64,000 bases of DNA, from assembly GCF_019175385.1 (NCBI RefSeq), contig NC_083344.1:29328231-29392230 (forward strand). Reading direction: 5' to 3'. The position numbers and the translations under genes were made by a program. This document shows positions 33,871 through 46,069 of the stretch, piece after piece (the first letter of the stretch is position 1; every line of letters starts with the position of its first letter). Source of the DNA: Lycium barbarum. Taxonomy: Eukaryota; Streptophyta; Magnoliopsida; Solanales; Solanaceae. The notes beneath the pieces were generated by a model. The model had not been told where the DNA came from, made no database searches, and saw nothing but the letters and a program-made list of their open reading frames with translations.

Positions 33871-34355
33871 TGACGAAGCTAACCCAGAAGTCAGCTAAAT
33901 TTCAGTGGAATGATGCTTGTGAACGTAGCTTCCAAGAGTTGAAAGACAGATTGACCTCAACTCCGGTCTTAATACTTCCAAAAGGGTCAGAGGGCTATGT
34001 TGTGTATTGTGACGCTTCCGGTATGGGATTAGGATGCGTATTGATGCAGCATGGTAAAGTTATTGCATATGCTTTGAGACAATTGCGGAAACATGAAAAG
34101 AATTATCCAACTCATGATCTCGAATTGGCTGCGGTTATTCATGCCTTAAAAATATGGAAGCATTATTTGTATGGTGTGCATGTTGATATCTATACGGATC
34201 ACAAAAGTCTTCAATAAATTTTCAAGCAAAAGGAGTTGAACCTGAGGCAGAGGCGGTGGTTAGAATTGTTAAAAGATTATGATGTGAACATATTGTACCA
34301 ACCCGGAAAGGCGAATGTAGTAGCCGATGCGCTTAGCCGCCGATCAATGGGTAGT
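33871..34355 (+). pseudogene. E8 RNase H remnant
   Basis: Ty3-type RNase [54 protein letters not shown] and [11 protein letters not shown], with a stop (TAA for a tyrosine) at 34215-34217. It resumes at [20 protein letters not shown] and ends at [13 protein letters not shown]. Confidence 0.9.
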
Positions 34356-35806
34356 TTATGTGAAGTCCCTCCGGAAAAGAAAGAGATGGCTCATGAGCTC
34401 CACCAACTAGCTAATCTTGGAGTACGTGTAATCGATTCAGGTAATGTGGGGATTAGTATCAACGATCCCACAATTTCGTCCTTGGACATGGAAGTGAAAG
34501 AACGGCAATATGAAGATCCTCAATTATGTCGTTATAGAGACACATCTTATGATAAAGAGAAGCCTTCATTTGAAGTTTCTATGGATGGAATTCTTAGATA
34601 CCGAGGCAGGCTATGTGTGCCGAATGTAGCAGAATTGCGCTGACAAATTCTAGAAGAAGCACATTATTCTCGGTATTCTATTCACCCGGGTGCAACAAAA
34701 TGTATCGTGATCTCAAGATGATGTATTGGTGGAATGGCATGAAGAGAGACATAGCCGAATTTGTAGCACAGTGTCCAAATTGCCAACAAGTAAAGGTCGA
34801 ACATCAGAAGCCAGGAGGCTTATTGCAAGCAATGGAAATCCCTATTTGGAAATGAGAAGTGATCAGCATGGATTTTATTGTGGGGTAACCTCACTCTCGA
34901 GGCAAGTATGATTCTATATGGGTAATCGTGGATAGATTGACAAAAGCAGCCCATTTTCTTCCAGTTAGAACCACGTACACAGCAGAAGACTATGCGAGGT
35001 TGTATCTCAAAGAAATTGTGCGACTTCATGGTATTCCATTATCTATTATTACAGATAGAGGAGCACAGTTTACAGTTAAGTTCTGGAAGTCTTTTCAAGA
35101 AGGTCTAGGTACTCAGGTGACACTTAGCACGGCATTTCACCCGCAGACCGATGGACAAGCCGAGCGTACTTTTCAGACCCTGGAAGATATGTTACGAGCA
35201 TATGTGCTGGATTTCGGTGGTAGTTGGGATGATCATTTACCGCTAATCGAATTTGCATACAACAATAGTTACCATTCCAGCATTCAAATGGCCCCATATG
35301 AAGCTTTATATTGAAGAAAATGTAGATCCCCAATTGGATGGTTCGAAATAGGAGAAGTACAACTAGTAGGCCCTGAATTGATTCAGCAAGCGGTGGAAAA
35401 CGTTAAGGTGATCCGAGACCGATTGCTAACAGCCTAAAGTCGCCAAAAGTCTTATGCAGATAATCACTGACGAGACTTGGAATTCCAGGTTGATGATTGG
35501 GTGTTTTTAAAAGTATTGCCAATGAAAAGGGTGATGAGATTTGGCAAGAAAGGGAAGCTATGTCCTAGATACATTGGACCCTATAGAATTATCCACAAGG
35601 TGGGTCATGTAGCCTATGAATTAGAATTACCTCCGGAGCTTGAATCAGTCCATCCAGTCTTCCACGTTTCGATGCTCCGCAAGTGCATTGGAGATCCCAC
35701 AAAGATTGTTCTGATTGATGATATGCAAGTGACAGAAAAGCTAACTTATGAAGAAGTACCCATTGCTATTCAAGACAGGCAAGTGCGAAGACTTCGAAAT
35801 AAAGAG
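34356..35806 (+). pseudogene. E8 integrase remnant
   Basis: Zinc-binding HHCC region (HYSRYSIHPG, CPNCQQVKVEHQ), core with MDFIVG, IITDRGAQFTVKFWKSF and [17 protein letters not shown], so the catalytic D, D and E are all visible, then WVFLKVLPMKRVMRFGKKG and VFHVSMLRKC. Stops or frameshifts lie near 34643, 34854, 35314, 35437 and 35468. E9 interrupts the last part at 35811. Confidence 0.9.
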
Positions 35807-36345
35807 GTAGCTGTCACGACCCATCCCCGTGGGCCGCGACTGGCGCCCTACTTGGGCACCCCAAACGGACATACGAGCCAAATCGTCAAATCAAAGCTTA
35901 ACTCAGATTTCATAATAGTTATTTTAAACATAATTTAAAACAAAACTTGTCTTAAGCGGTCGCATACCAAAATATCATACCGGAATAAATAGAAGCGGCG
36001 GAATGCACATCGCCGATCATATGTATAAATATAAACATAAGAGCCATTCTGGCCACCTTAACAGACGGACCGCATTAAGACACAGATCTTAATCCAACAG
36101 ACACATATAGGACCCTCGACCCACAAACATGTCTACAGGCCTCTAACAGACAAAACAGAATCAGATGACGGGACAGGGCCCCGTCGTACCCCACATAAAC
36201 ATATGTACAGAATATACAATAGAAAAGGGTATATACCAAAAGTATAAGCTCCGGATCAAAAGGGAGCACTCCAAACTGCAGAAGGAGATCCTACACTGGT
36301 GGCGTATCACGCGGTGCGTCTGTACCTGCGGGCATGTAGCGCAGT

Positions 36346-36383
36346 CCCCGAAGAACAGGGGGTCAGTACGGAAAATGTACCGA
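36346..36383 (-). other. LTR tandem hairpin, E9 copy
   Basis: Minus strand: TCGGTAC, 7 nt, GTACTGA (one G-U wobble), then CCCCC, 8 nt, GGGGA, four pairs kept. Confidence 0.6.
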
Positions 36384-39020
36384 GTATGTAAAGCGAAAAT
36401 GTAACCACAATAATCATAATCTGAATCAGAAATACAGAAATACAACGGACGGGCTCGAACCCAAAACCGAAGCAGAAATACAGAGTATACGGACAGATCC
36501 ACAATATGTATCGTAAGCACGGGGCATAGCCGATAGAACCGTAATATGAATCAGAGGGACAGGGTATAGCTGACAGAATCATAACACAGATCAGGAGTGC
36601 AGAGTGTGGCTGACCAAAATCGTAATCTGAGTCAGAGGTACAGAAAGTGATAGACTGAATCATAACCCAAATCAGACACACAGAACTGTAACAGACAAAA
36701 TCATGCATGCAGAGTCATAAGCATATAACATGTCCCGACCCTCTGATAAAGGACTCGGTGGGTGAAATCTTGTATAACAAAATCATGTATCATATATGCA
36801 CATAGCGTGTCCCGGCCCTTTGTTAAGGGACTCGGTAGTGAAATCATGCATCGCAGAATTATGTACCATGTATTCATAACGTGTCCCGGCCCTCTACTGC
36901 GGGTCTCGGTGGATAATCATCATGTGCCATCCTGGCCGCCATCCCCGTAACATCATAACATAAACATACACAGATAACGTGTCCCGGCCCGCAAGTACGA
37001 GGGACTCGGTGAATAATGCAAAGAGGTGCGCACGAGATCATGTCCTGGCCCAGGCTCAGTGAAAAGACATATTATAACTTTCACGAACAGAGTAGTGCAG
37101 AAACATATGCATATAAATTCAGGCTCGATAGACAAACCGAATAATATGTCATAGGACGTACCTTTCGTAGGTTACGACGGATTATGTCAAGCAGAATTTC
37201 TGAGATTGTTCGTACACAGCAAATATACCATGGGGTTTAACGGCATAGTCAGAATGGTCACTCTTTAACAATTAGAACAATTCAAATGACAAATCGTTTC
37301 AAGGAAGTCGGACGTCAGTCATAGCGTACATGTATGCCCTTTTTGGGGATGGCACGATTCACTATATCAAATCATGTTTCTAGAATCATAGCACGTATCA
37401 AAGTATAATACAGATTATTCACATTTATTATTTGCTAAACAGAACAATAACCCAAAGTTTCTTTTAAGCACTATATAGGTATAAGACAAATAAAGCGATA
37501 GTAGGAGGTCTCGGAATCTGCGGGCCCACCTCAGACCAACTCGAGGCGGCATACGTAAATTATAGATAATAGACCTTATGAGGTCGTCCATAATCATTTA
37601 GAAGTATTCCGACTCCGTTTAGGAAAGTTGCAAACTTAAGGTTCACTTTAAGGACAAGTTAGAAGGAAATTGATTCAATCTTGCTGAAGGAATTGGAGCG
37701 GATTTCAATCTCAAATGCCGAGGGACGGAGTCGTATTTAAGGCTCACGGCCGAGCCTATTATGTTTAGAACATGCCTAAGAATGAAGGGGTAGGCTTTAC
37801 ATACCTTGGTTGCGTCCTACGCTCGTCCAAACTCGATTCCTGTTTCGCCCAAAAACTGCAAATGGTCACATTTACCAATTACTATTCATGAGACGTAAAA
37901 ATTCTAACCTTAACCGATACTTGTCTATAAAAATTTGGGCAGCACCTCCCCTATGCATATAGCCTCCCCGAGATTCAACTCGGCTCAAAACAGCCAACAA
38001 CAACCCAACAACAACATCAACCACATCAACAATTATCATAATTCACAATATGCGCAATTAGTCTACTTTACGACATAATGCAAAAATCCTCATTTCGACT
38101 TCACACTTCCAAATCAATACCAACATACTCTCATTTATTACTAATCAAGGTTATGACAATACCATTCGGAAGCATATCATAACATTTCTACAATATATAC
38201 ACGAGATATACACAAGATATACAAAACATGCAAACTTTCCATCAAAGCCATAATTTATCCCATTCTCCTAATCTTTAACATACAAGTTCATAACACATTT
38301 CCATCTTCCAAGTTCATCAACATTAATCATAATTTGCACCTTAACCACTTCATTTTCTTAATTTCATAAGATCATACTAAAACGACATACTTTCCGACAG
38401 CAACTTAACAAAAAATTCGTCATGTTAGCTTAACCCATTATTCTTCCATCTACTTCACAAAGCCATAACAACACAATTAACATATAAAACAAAATTAACT
38501 CATTTTCATCTCAACTCCATGCCACACGGCCAACACCTACTTTCTCCAAGTTCCATTAAATTCATTCAACTTTCATTTCCAATGTGAATTACACCATATC
38601 CACAACTAGAATACAACATAAAAATTTAACTCATCACACTTATACATTTACATACACACACGGCCACAACACAACACACACCACACGGCTTGCACTTGCA
38701 CATCACAACTCCACAATTCTCATCTAATTCTAATCATTATAACATATATACTTATTCCATAGCATGAAACATAGAATCCATACCTTTCCTTCAAATTCCA
38801 ACTTTCCGCAACCGTGGTTCTTTCGCCAAACCAATTATACCACGTTGAAGAGCGTCTTGAGCTTGTTACTAATTCAAGAAAAACAAGATTTTCGGATTGA
38901 GATTGAAGGCTAGAATTTGTTTTTCTTTCTTTCCTCTTCTTTCTTTCCTTGGAGCCGAATGACTCTTCTTTCTTTTTCTTGATATTTCCTTTGTTTTCTT
39001 GAAACTTCTAAGGCTAATGA

Positions 39021-39030
39021 TCCTTTTATA
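39021..39030 (-). promoter_or_regulatory. Putative TATA box of E9 LTR
   Basis: TATAAAAGGA on the minus strand, about 300 bp into the LTR, a good match to the plant TATA consensus and close to the relative position in E1 and E12. Confidence 0.45.
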
Positions 39031-39336
39031 GTTAATTGGCATATGACAATTTAATTAAAACATGGGCTTGGGCCTTGTAGTTGGCCGGCCACCCCCATAA
39101 CACTTGGGCCTCAATTTCATTTTTTTTAGCCCAATTTGGTCATAGATCTTATTTGTAATTCCCGAACTAATTTCCAAAATTCCAATTTTTCCCTTGGCCT
39201 CCTCTCGTATTTCCACACCAATGTTATCATAGCCGGCACATTCATACTAAGTAAAGTCCAAATATAGCCTCATTCATTACATGTCAAGTTTTCTCGAATT
39301 TTCCGAATATGCAAAAATGTCGGATATAGCAGTAGC

Positions 39337-39469
39337 ATTAGTCAAAGTCTTATGGCGAAACAACAATCGGGAAGAAATGACTTGGGAGGCAGAAGAGAAG
39401 ATGAAGTCCAAGTACCCGCATTTATTTCAACCCCCAGAAGGGATCCAAGATGAAACGCCAACGATATAA
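39337..39469 (+). pseudogene. E8 chromodomain-like tail
   Basis: Last coding piece of E8 after E9: VKVLWRNNNREEMTWEAEEK and MKSKYPHLFQPPEG to a stop at 39467-39469. Together with 34356-35806 it completes the integrase, placing E8 among chromoviruses. Open in this segment. Confidence 0.9.
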
Positions 39470-39672
39470 GGTATGTATGCTTACTATTCGTGCTTTTGGT
39501 CGTGTGTGGCCATAGATATGTTGATATTGTGATGTAGCCCTGTGAGGCGATGATATTATGGGTTATTGCAGAAGGTTGGTAGTGCCAAATTACAGGAGAA
39601 ACTCTGGCGAAATTTTCGTAGAATCCCGAGTGATTAACATTTGAGGACGAATGTTCCAAAAGGGGGGAAGAA
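39470..39672 (+). other. E8 3' untranslated region, hairpin and polypurine tract
   Basis: CCTGTGAGGCGATG and GAAACTCTGGCGAAATTTTC boxes, then AACATTTG, AGGA, CGAATGTT (39636-39655; one G-T pair) and AAAAGGGGGGAAGAA up to the LTR. Confidence 0.8.
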
Positions 39673-40282
39673 TGTTACACCTTGGAAAATCCCCTGTATA
39701 TGTACAGTGAATAGGATAACAAAGGACATAGCATATGCGATGTTTTGATGAGTAAGAAATAGTATTTGATGACCCTCAACGAGATTTCAAAGGCATATAA
39801 TGCAAGGAAAGAAAGTTGCCAAGGAAAGCGAATCATATGTTGTGTATCGGATAAGAATTTCGAGCAACGAGTCTATGATGGCATAAGGATGTCTTGGAGA
39901 CAAGTAACAGCGTCCCTTATATTTGTATTGAAGCGTTGAACAAGTGTTAAGAAGGTTCCATAAGGATCGGAGATCAAACGAGTCGACGAGAACGAAAACG
40001 GAACCACTGGGCATTATACGGCCCAACCGACGGACCGTATAAATTGTACCAGCCGTATGTTGGACTGTATAATTGGCCAAGGAGGGAAGCAGCTACTGGA
40101 CAAAACATACGGCCACACATACGGTTCGTATAAATGCCCACAGGTAGACAGGGAGGAGAGCTTGACCCAGATTCGTAGTAGATGTCAGCCGATTGAAAGC
40201 ACTCCTTTGTTCCAGAGGTGCTTGATTATTCTTTTGTGTATATTTGTATATGTTGGGCTCGACGGGGTCCTGTTCCGTCTAT
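39673..40282 (+). mobile_element. E8 3' LTR (truncated)
   Basis: Matches the first about 610 bp of 30066-30947 and stops inside the GACGGG hairpin at CCGTCTATA, where E10 RNase H sequence starts. The shared bases at the junction are TATA. Confidence 0.85.
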
Positions 40283-42015
40283 ATCATCAAGGAGAAAGAT
40301 TTGAATTTGCGGCAACGACGATGGTTGGAATTGCTAAAAGATTATGATGTAGATATCTTATATCACCCCGGAAAGGCAAATGTTGTGGCTGATGCTCTTA
40401 GCCGTAGATCTATGGGAAGTTTGTACGATGTACGACCAGAGAGGAGAGAAATGACTCGTGAGCTCCAGTAGTTAGCTAGCCTGGCCAAGGAGTTCAAGTA
40501 GTGGACTCAGGTAGCAAGGGGACTACTATCCAGAATTCAGCAGCCTCATCGCTAGTGGCAGAAGTGAAAGAGCGACAATATGAAGATCCCATGCTAATGC
40601 ATTACAAAGATACACACCCTCAGAAAAAGGAGTCATCATTTGATATCATAGGAGAGGGAGTTCTCCGATGCCGAGGCAGAGTATGCGTTCCTGATGTGGC
40701 AGGATTACGCCACCAGGTATTGAGGGAAGCTCATTGTTCCTGTTACTCTGTTCACCCCGGTGCGACGAAAATGTATCATGATCTTAAGTCTGTATATTGG
40801 TGGAATGGAATGAAGAAAGATATAGCGGAATTCGTAGCTCAATGTCCTAATTGTCAGCAAGTGAAAATCGAGCAGCAAAGGCTGAGTGGATTGTTGCAAG
40901 CTATAGAAATCCTAACCTGGAAATGGGAAGTGATTAACATGGACTTCATTACAGGCTTACCCCGTTCTCGACGCAAGTATGACTCTATATGGGTGATTGT
41001 AGATAGGCTCACAAAGTCAGCTCATTTCTTACCGGTAAGAACGACCTATGTGGCAGAAGATTATGCAAGACTTTATGTTAAAGAGATAGTGAGACTCTAT
41101 GGTGTTCCAACGTCTATTATCTCTGATAGAGGGACTCAGTTTACAGCAAATTTTTGGAAGTCTTTCCAAGAAGGTCTAGGGACCCAAGTGAGCCTTAGTA
41201 CGACATTTCACTCGCAGATTGATGGACAAGCCGAGCGCACCATTCAGACTCTTGAAGATATGTTGCGGGCATGTATGATAGATTTTGGAGGAAATTGGGA
41301 TGACCATTTTCCACTCATCGAATTTGCTTACAATAACAGTTATCATTCTAGCATTCAAATGGCACTGTATGAAGCTTTATTTGGGAAAAAGTGTAGATCC
41401 TCAATTGGGTGGTTTGAAACAGGAGAGGCAAGACTGATAGGGCCAGACTTGGTCCAGCAAGCCATAGAGAAAGTCAAGCTCATACAAGATCGGTTATTAG
41501 CAGCTCAAAGTCATCAAAAGTCCTATGCGGATAATCGTCGAAGGGACTTAGAGTTCCAAGTGAAAGATTGGGTATTCTTCAAAGTGTCTCCAATGAAGGG
41601 TGTAATGAGATTTGGCAAAAAGGGGAAACTTAGTCCCCGATAAATTGGGCCTTATGAGATTGTGCGCAAAGTAGGCAAAGTGGCCTATGAGTTAGATCTA
41701 CCTCCTGATTTAGAGTCAGTTCACCCAGTTTTCCATGTCTCGATGCTTCGTAAATGTGTTGGAGATCCTACTAGGATCGTGCCAGTGAATGATGTTCAAG
41801 TGACAGAAAAGTTGACTTATGAAGAGGTACCCATTGCCATACTAGATAGGCAAGTATGGAGGCTTAGAAACAAAGAAGTAGCCTCAGTTAAAGTTTTATG
41901 GAGAAACAATAAACGAGAAGAAATGACATGGGAAGCGGAAGAAACTATGAGATCCAAGTACCCAAACTTATTTCAGCCCATAGAAGGAATCCAAGATGAG
42001 ACATCAAAATCATAA
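40283..42015 (+). pseudogene. E10 RNase H end, integrase and chromodomain
   Basis: Starts within the RNase H end ([33 protein letters not shown]), then integrase with [52 protein letters not shown] and [15 protein letters not shown] (catalytic D, D, E visible), FHVSMLRKCVGDP and the tail VKVLWRNNKREEMTWEAEET. Stops occur at 40469-40471, about 40498 and 41641-41643. The 380-codon integrase core (40501-41643) is uninterrupted, so E10 is less decayed than E8. The 5' half of the element is deleted. Confidence 0.92.
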
Positions 42016-42227
42016 GGTATGTATGTTTTCCTTTTATGCTTTGGGTCGTGTGTGGACAAACTCTATTGCTATTATGTTATGGCCCAGTGAGGCATTATTA
42101 TTATAGGTTGTTGTGACAGGATGGTAGTGCCATATTTTAGGGGAAACTCTGGCGAAATTTTCGTAGAATTCCCGAGTGCTTAACATTTGAGGACGAATGT
42201 TCTTAAGGGGGGGGGGGGGGGGGAGAA
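42016..42227 (+). other. E10 3' untranslated region, hairpin and polypurine tract
   Basis: GAGGCATTATTATTATAGG and GAAACTCTGGCGAAATTTTC boxes, AACATTTG, AGGA, CGAATGTT (42182-42201), then a tract with 17 G in a row (42207-42223) before the LTR start TGTTACACC at 42228. Confidence 0.8.
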
Positions 42228-42700
42228 TGTTACACCTCGAAAATTCCGTATGTGTTGATTTGTGGATTGGTTAACGTCAGCTTAAGGTTACTATGAAATC
42301 CCTACGAGTTTAAGCAAAGGATTACATAGCTTGAGGTTCATCTAATAAGATTTTCAAGTTCTATGAATATGTGAAGTTTAGTTTGTTGAAGAGAGCGAAA
42401 CGTAAGTTGCGTTCGGAAAAATTCCGCTATGATTGAGCTAATGTTTATGTGGTGATGTTTTAAAGGGCTAATATAGATCCTATTGTATGGTTAATGAAGT
42501 ATTATACAAGTGCTAAGAAGGTTCCATAAGGATTGAAGATCAAACGAGTCGACGAAAGCGAACTTCGGGAAACTGGGGATTATACGGCCAAACATACTGG
42601 CCGTATAAAACATACGGACCGTATGTTGGACCGTATAATCAGCCCAGAATAGCACCCATCTCTGGACCAAATCTGCAGCCAGACATACGGTCAGTATAAT
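42228..42700 (+). mobile_element. E10 3' LTR, part 1
   Basis: Opens TGTTACACCTCG after the polypurine tract; carries several ACGGxCCGTAT motifs (about 42588-42695). Interrupted by E11. The whole LTR is this segment plus 51454-53082 and 61204-61238, about 2137 bp. Confidence 0.85.
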
Positions 42701-45700
42701 TGTTATAGCCCGTGTTTTGAACGTTTGGAAATTCCAAAGCCGTCGTGGAAAGTTAGGGGCGAGATCATTTTCAAAATTATTTCAATGTACGAGTGGTTGA
42801 AGACATTGTTTATGACTATTATTAGTATGGAAGTATTGTGAGAGGTTGAGGGCGAAAAAGGAAAAATTGCAAAATGGCCCATGGAAATATTGGAAAAGGC
42901 TAGGGGAAAAATGGTCATTTCACAAGTATTGGAAATTTGAAGAAATATCTAGAAAATAAAAAGAAGAGGAAAAGAGAAGAAAATTCTAGAAATGGAAAAA
43001 AAGGAAAAATCTAGAGAGGGGCATGTGCCCCTCACATGCCACTATATATATATATATATGTATAAGTCTTGAAAAAAACAAGACAATTCATTATTTGTCT
43101 CTAGAGGATTCAAGAAATAAAATAAGAAAGATGAAGGAAAACAAAAGAGGCCATATTCGGCCCTAGCCATGGAAAATTGGCTCCATGAAATCTTGCCCCA
43201 AAAATTATTTTCTTGTGGTATTCCTACTAATTCAAGGGCCCTCTACAACGTGGTGTAATTGTTTCGGAAGATAGGCCATCCGTTTCATTGTGTTCCGCAC
43301 TTTGGTTGAGTAAAGAAGTTGGGAGGAAAAGGTAAGAATTAATCCTCTTTTATATGTTATAAATGGTTTGTGTATGTTGTGGTATGTGGAAATGGAAGAG
43401 AAGCATGAAAACATGCATGTTGGAAGCTTGGCCGTGTGTGTACATGTTGTGTAGGAAAAAATGGAATAATTTTTATATGGTAATTTGATTGTTGTTGATA
43501 AGTATCCTATGATGAAAATGAGAACTTGATGATTCAAGTTGGAGTTGAGATTAGTGTTTGTAGCCGTGTGTGTGTGTGGTGTGTAGAAATGATGAATTAA
43601 GTGTATTTAGCATGATTATGTGTTGTTGTGATGTGCAAAAAATGGATGAAAATTATGGAATGTGTGTGTTGAAGGGTTGGCCGAAAATGGACTGTTTTGC
43701 ATGTCAAAGAATGAACTAATTTTATTTAGTATGTTTGGGTAGTTGTGTTGTGGATTATGTGATGTAAATGAGAGCTTAATGATCTAAGATGGTGTCGTAA
43801 TTGTTGCGGGCTGTTTTTGGAAGCCAATTTGAATCAAATGTAGTTTCTTGTAATCATGATAATAATGTTATTAAAGTGTGGTTTGTTGGTGTAGTTTGAA
43901 GAAAGAAATGTGTTGTGATGGTTCCTATGGAAGTTGGAAGATTTTGGGTCCCATGGTGCATTGTTGGGTTGTTTGAAAAATTGTGGCAATTGTTTAAAGC
44001 ATTCGTGAATATTGTTTGAATGGTCTTGGATTAGTAATCGAATGCATAAACGTTGATATTAGTAGGAATATTGGGGACGTTGTCGGATTATGTAAAAAGA
44101 GCGTTTAATGTTAGAATGTATTCTTGATTTGATTATTGATGCCATAGCTTGGTTGTTGGTTGGGTTGTTGTTGAATTGGGCCGAGCCATATTCTCGGGGT
44201 TGGTACATTTACAGGGGAGATGCTGCCGAAATTCCGACAGAATATAAGTGAAAGTGTTTGAATGATTAGGGCAAGTATGTGACAACGAATCTAATGAATG
44301 GATGAATCCTCTTGAATGTAGATTAACAAGTTGGAGGCACAAGCGTAACTAGTTGGTCGCGGCGCAGGTATGTAAGGCTTACCCTTTCATTCTTTTGGCA
44401 TGTCCTAGAGCTAAGTAAGGTATGACATTGATATATACTTTGGGTTATTCTATTCTATGATCCCGAGTCTATTTGTGATCTGTATGTTCTCCCTAATATA
44501 GGCAACTAATAGCCCGGATAGGTGAATCCTAACTTAAGCAAATCTGACATCCGTATTCTGACATAAGTATATTGGTCTGAACATTCTGATATAAATATCC
44601 TGATGAGAGTATTTGGTATAAGCGTTCTGATATGAGAGATTATGCTACAAGTAATTTGGAATATGTATCCTGATTGAGTAAAAGCGATATAAGTACTTTG
44701 ATAGAAATATTCTGATAAAAGTAATTTGACATAAGTATTCTGTAATAAGTAATCTGTTATGGATATTCTGAGAATATGTTTGATTAATTTATTGAGTCTG
44801 AATTATGTGCATTCGGTTTCTCACTATTCTGCTCGTGCATATGTTATGATTTCCTTCACCGAGTCCCGGGCCGGTATGTATCGTGCGGATGGTTCGCCGA
44901 GTCCTCTGTTGAGGGCCGGGTTCCATATATGAATTCCGAAGAATGATGTGTCCGGTTCCGGTGTACTGTGTTATATGTCCGTCCACGGTTACCGAGGATA
45001 TATTATGAAGTATGATGTGTCCGGGTTCGGGGTGTTGTGTTATCTGACCGCCCCCGGGTACCGTGGTTATGTTATGATGTGTGACAGAGATCGCAACAAA
45101 TTTTCTGAAATATGATGTGTTGTGGCGCCAAAGGTAGGAGTGGCGACCACGTTCCTCTGTTATCGTGCGCATCCCTTGGCATTGTTCACCGGTTCCTCGG
45201 CGTGTTATCTGTCCCCGAGGTTACCATGTATATGATAGGATGTGACCGGTCCCTCAGCGTGATATTTGTTCCCGAGGTTACCGTATGTATGATATGGTAT
45301 TTGTCCCGGTGTGGTATATGTCCCCGGGGATTACCGCGTATGTGATATGATATCCGACTCCGATATGCATGACTTGTGTTGGAGAGTAAGCATTCTGACC
45401 TTCCGTATATTCTGTATTCCGTTTGCTATATGACATCATTTGAGTAATTTGTACGTTCTGTATTCCGTCTGGCATACGAGATGAGTAAGTATTATTCGTG
45501 TCTGGAAAAGAAAAATAATAAGTGTTTGGTATTCTGGATAAGTTATTTGTATGTTGTTTTATCTGTCTCAGTCATGGTTTCGTTTCTGTACTCATGCCTT
45601 ACATACTCAGTACATATTCCGTACTGACCCCCTCTTCTTCGGGGGCTGCGTTTCATGCCGCGCAGGTACCCACAAATGGATAGACGAGATTAGCTGAAGA

Positions 45701-46069
45701 TGATCCAGTGGATTGGCGGACTCCATTTCCTCCAGGAGTGCTGCCGAGTCAGAGTGTGTATGCTGTTATGTCTGATCAGTAATAGAGACTTTGCAGACAG
45801 CGTCGTGGGTAATGATAGTCAGTCTGTAAGCGGCTCCATCAGCCGATATGTCATTTTGTGTTATATAGTGAATTTTATATAATTACAGATTTGTTAAATT
45901 TTGGAAATAGTAAGCAGAAAATTTTGAAAGCTCAACATGTATTTTATTTGTAATTGACTTTCAGAATTAAAAAAAAAAAATTAGGTGTGTAATCAAGGTC
46001 TGCGGGTTCGCTCGGCTCTGTATGTGGGGTCGAGTGCCCATCACACCCTAATAAGGTTAGGGTGTGACA
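42701..46069 (+). mobile_element. E11 5' LTR
   Basis: 3369 bp, TGTTATAGCC to GGTGTGACA, partner 48076-51448. Target duplication ataat at 42696-42700 and 51449-51453. (TA)n TATA region near 43040-43060; a degenerate run of TATTCTGATA-like units at about 44560-44770; a series of CCCGAGGTTACC and CCGAGTCC modules at about 44870-45350; tandem hairpin at 45607-45645. The two LTRs differ only by scattered substitutions and small length changes, so this is a recent insertion. Confidence 0.95.
45607..45645 (+). other. LTR tandem hairpin, E11 5' LTR copy
   Basis: TCAGTAC, 7 nt, GTACTGA, then CCCCC, 8 nt, GGGGG; both stems perfect. Confidence 0.65.

Larger units (their letters stand above)
35812..39331 (-). 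mobile_element. E9: solo LTR, TSD gtagc
   Basis: 3520 bp, minus strand: starts TGCTATATCCGAC (complement of 39319-39331) and ends GGGTCGTGACA. Perfect duplication gtagc at 35807-35811 and 39332-39336. Contains the tandem hairpin at 36346-36383, four CCGGCCC...CTCGGTG modules between about 36730 and 37015, a GACGGG hairpin at 36167-36185 and a TATA box TATAAAAGGA at 39021-39030 (minus strand). No coding content. Confidence 0.95.
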
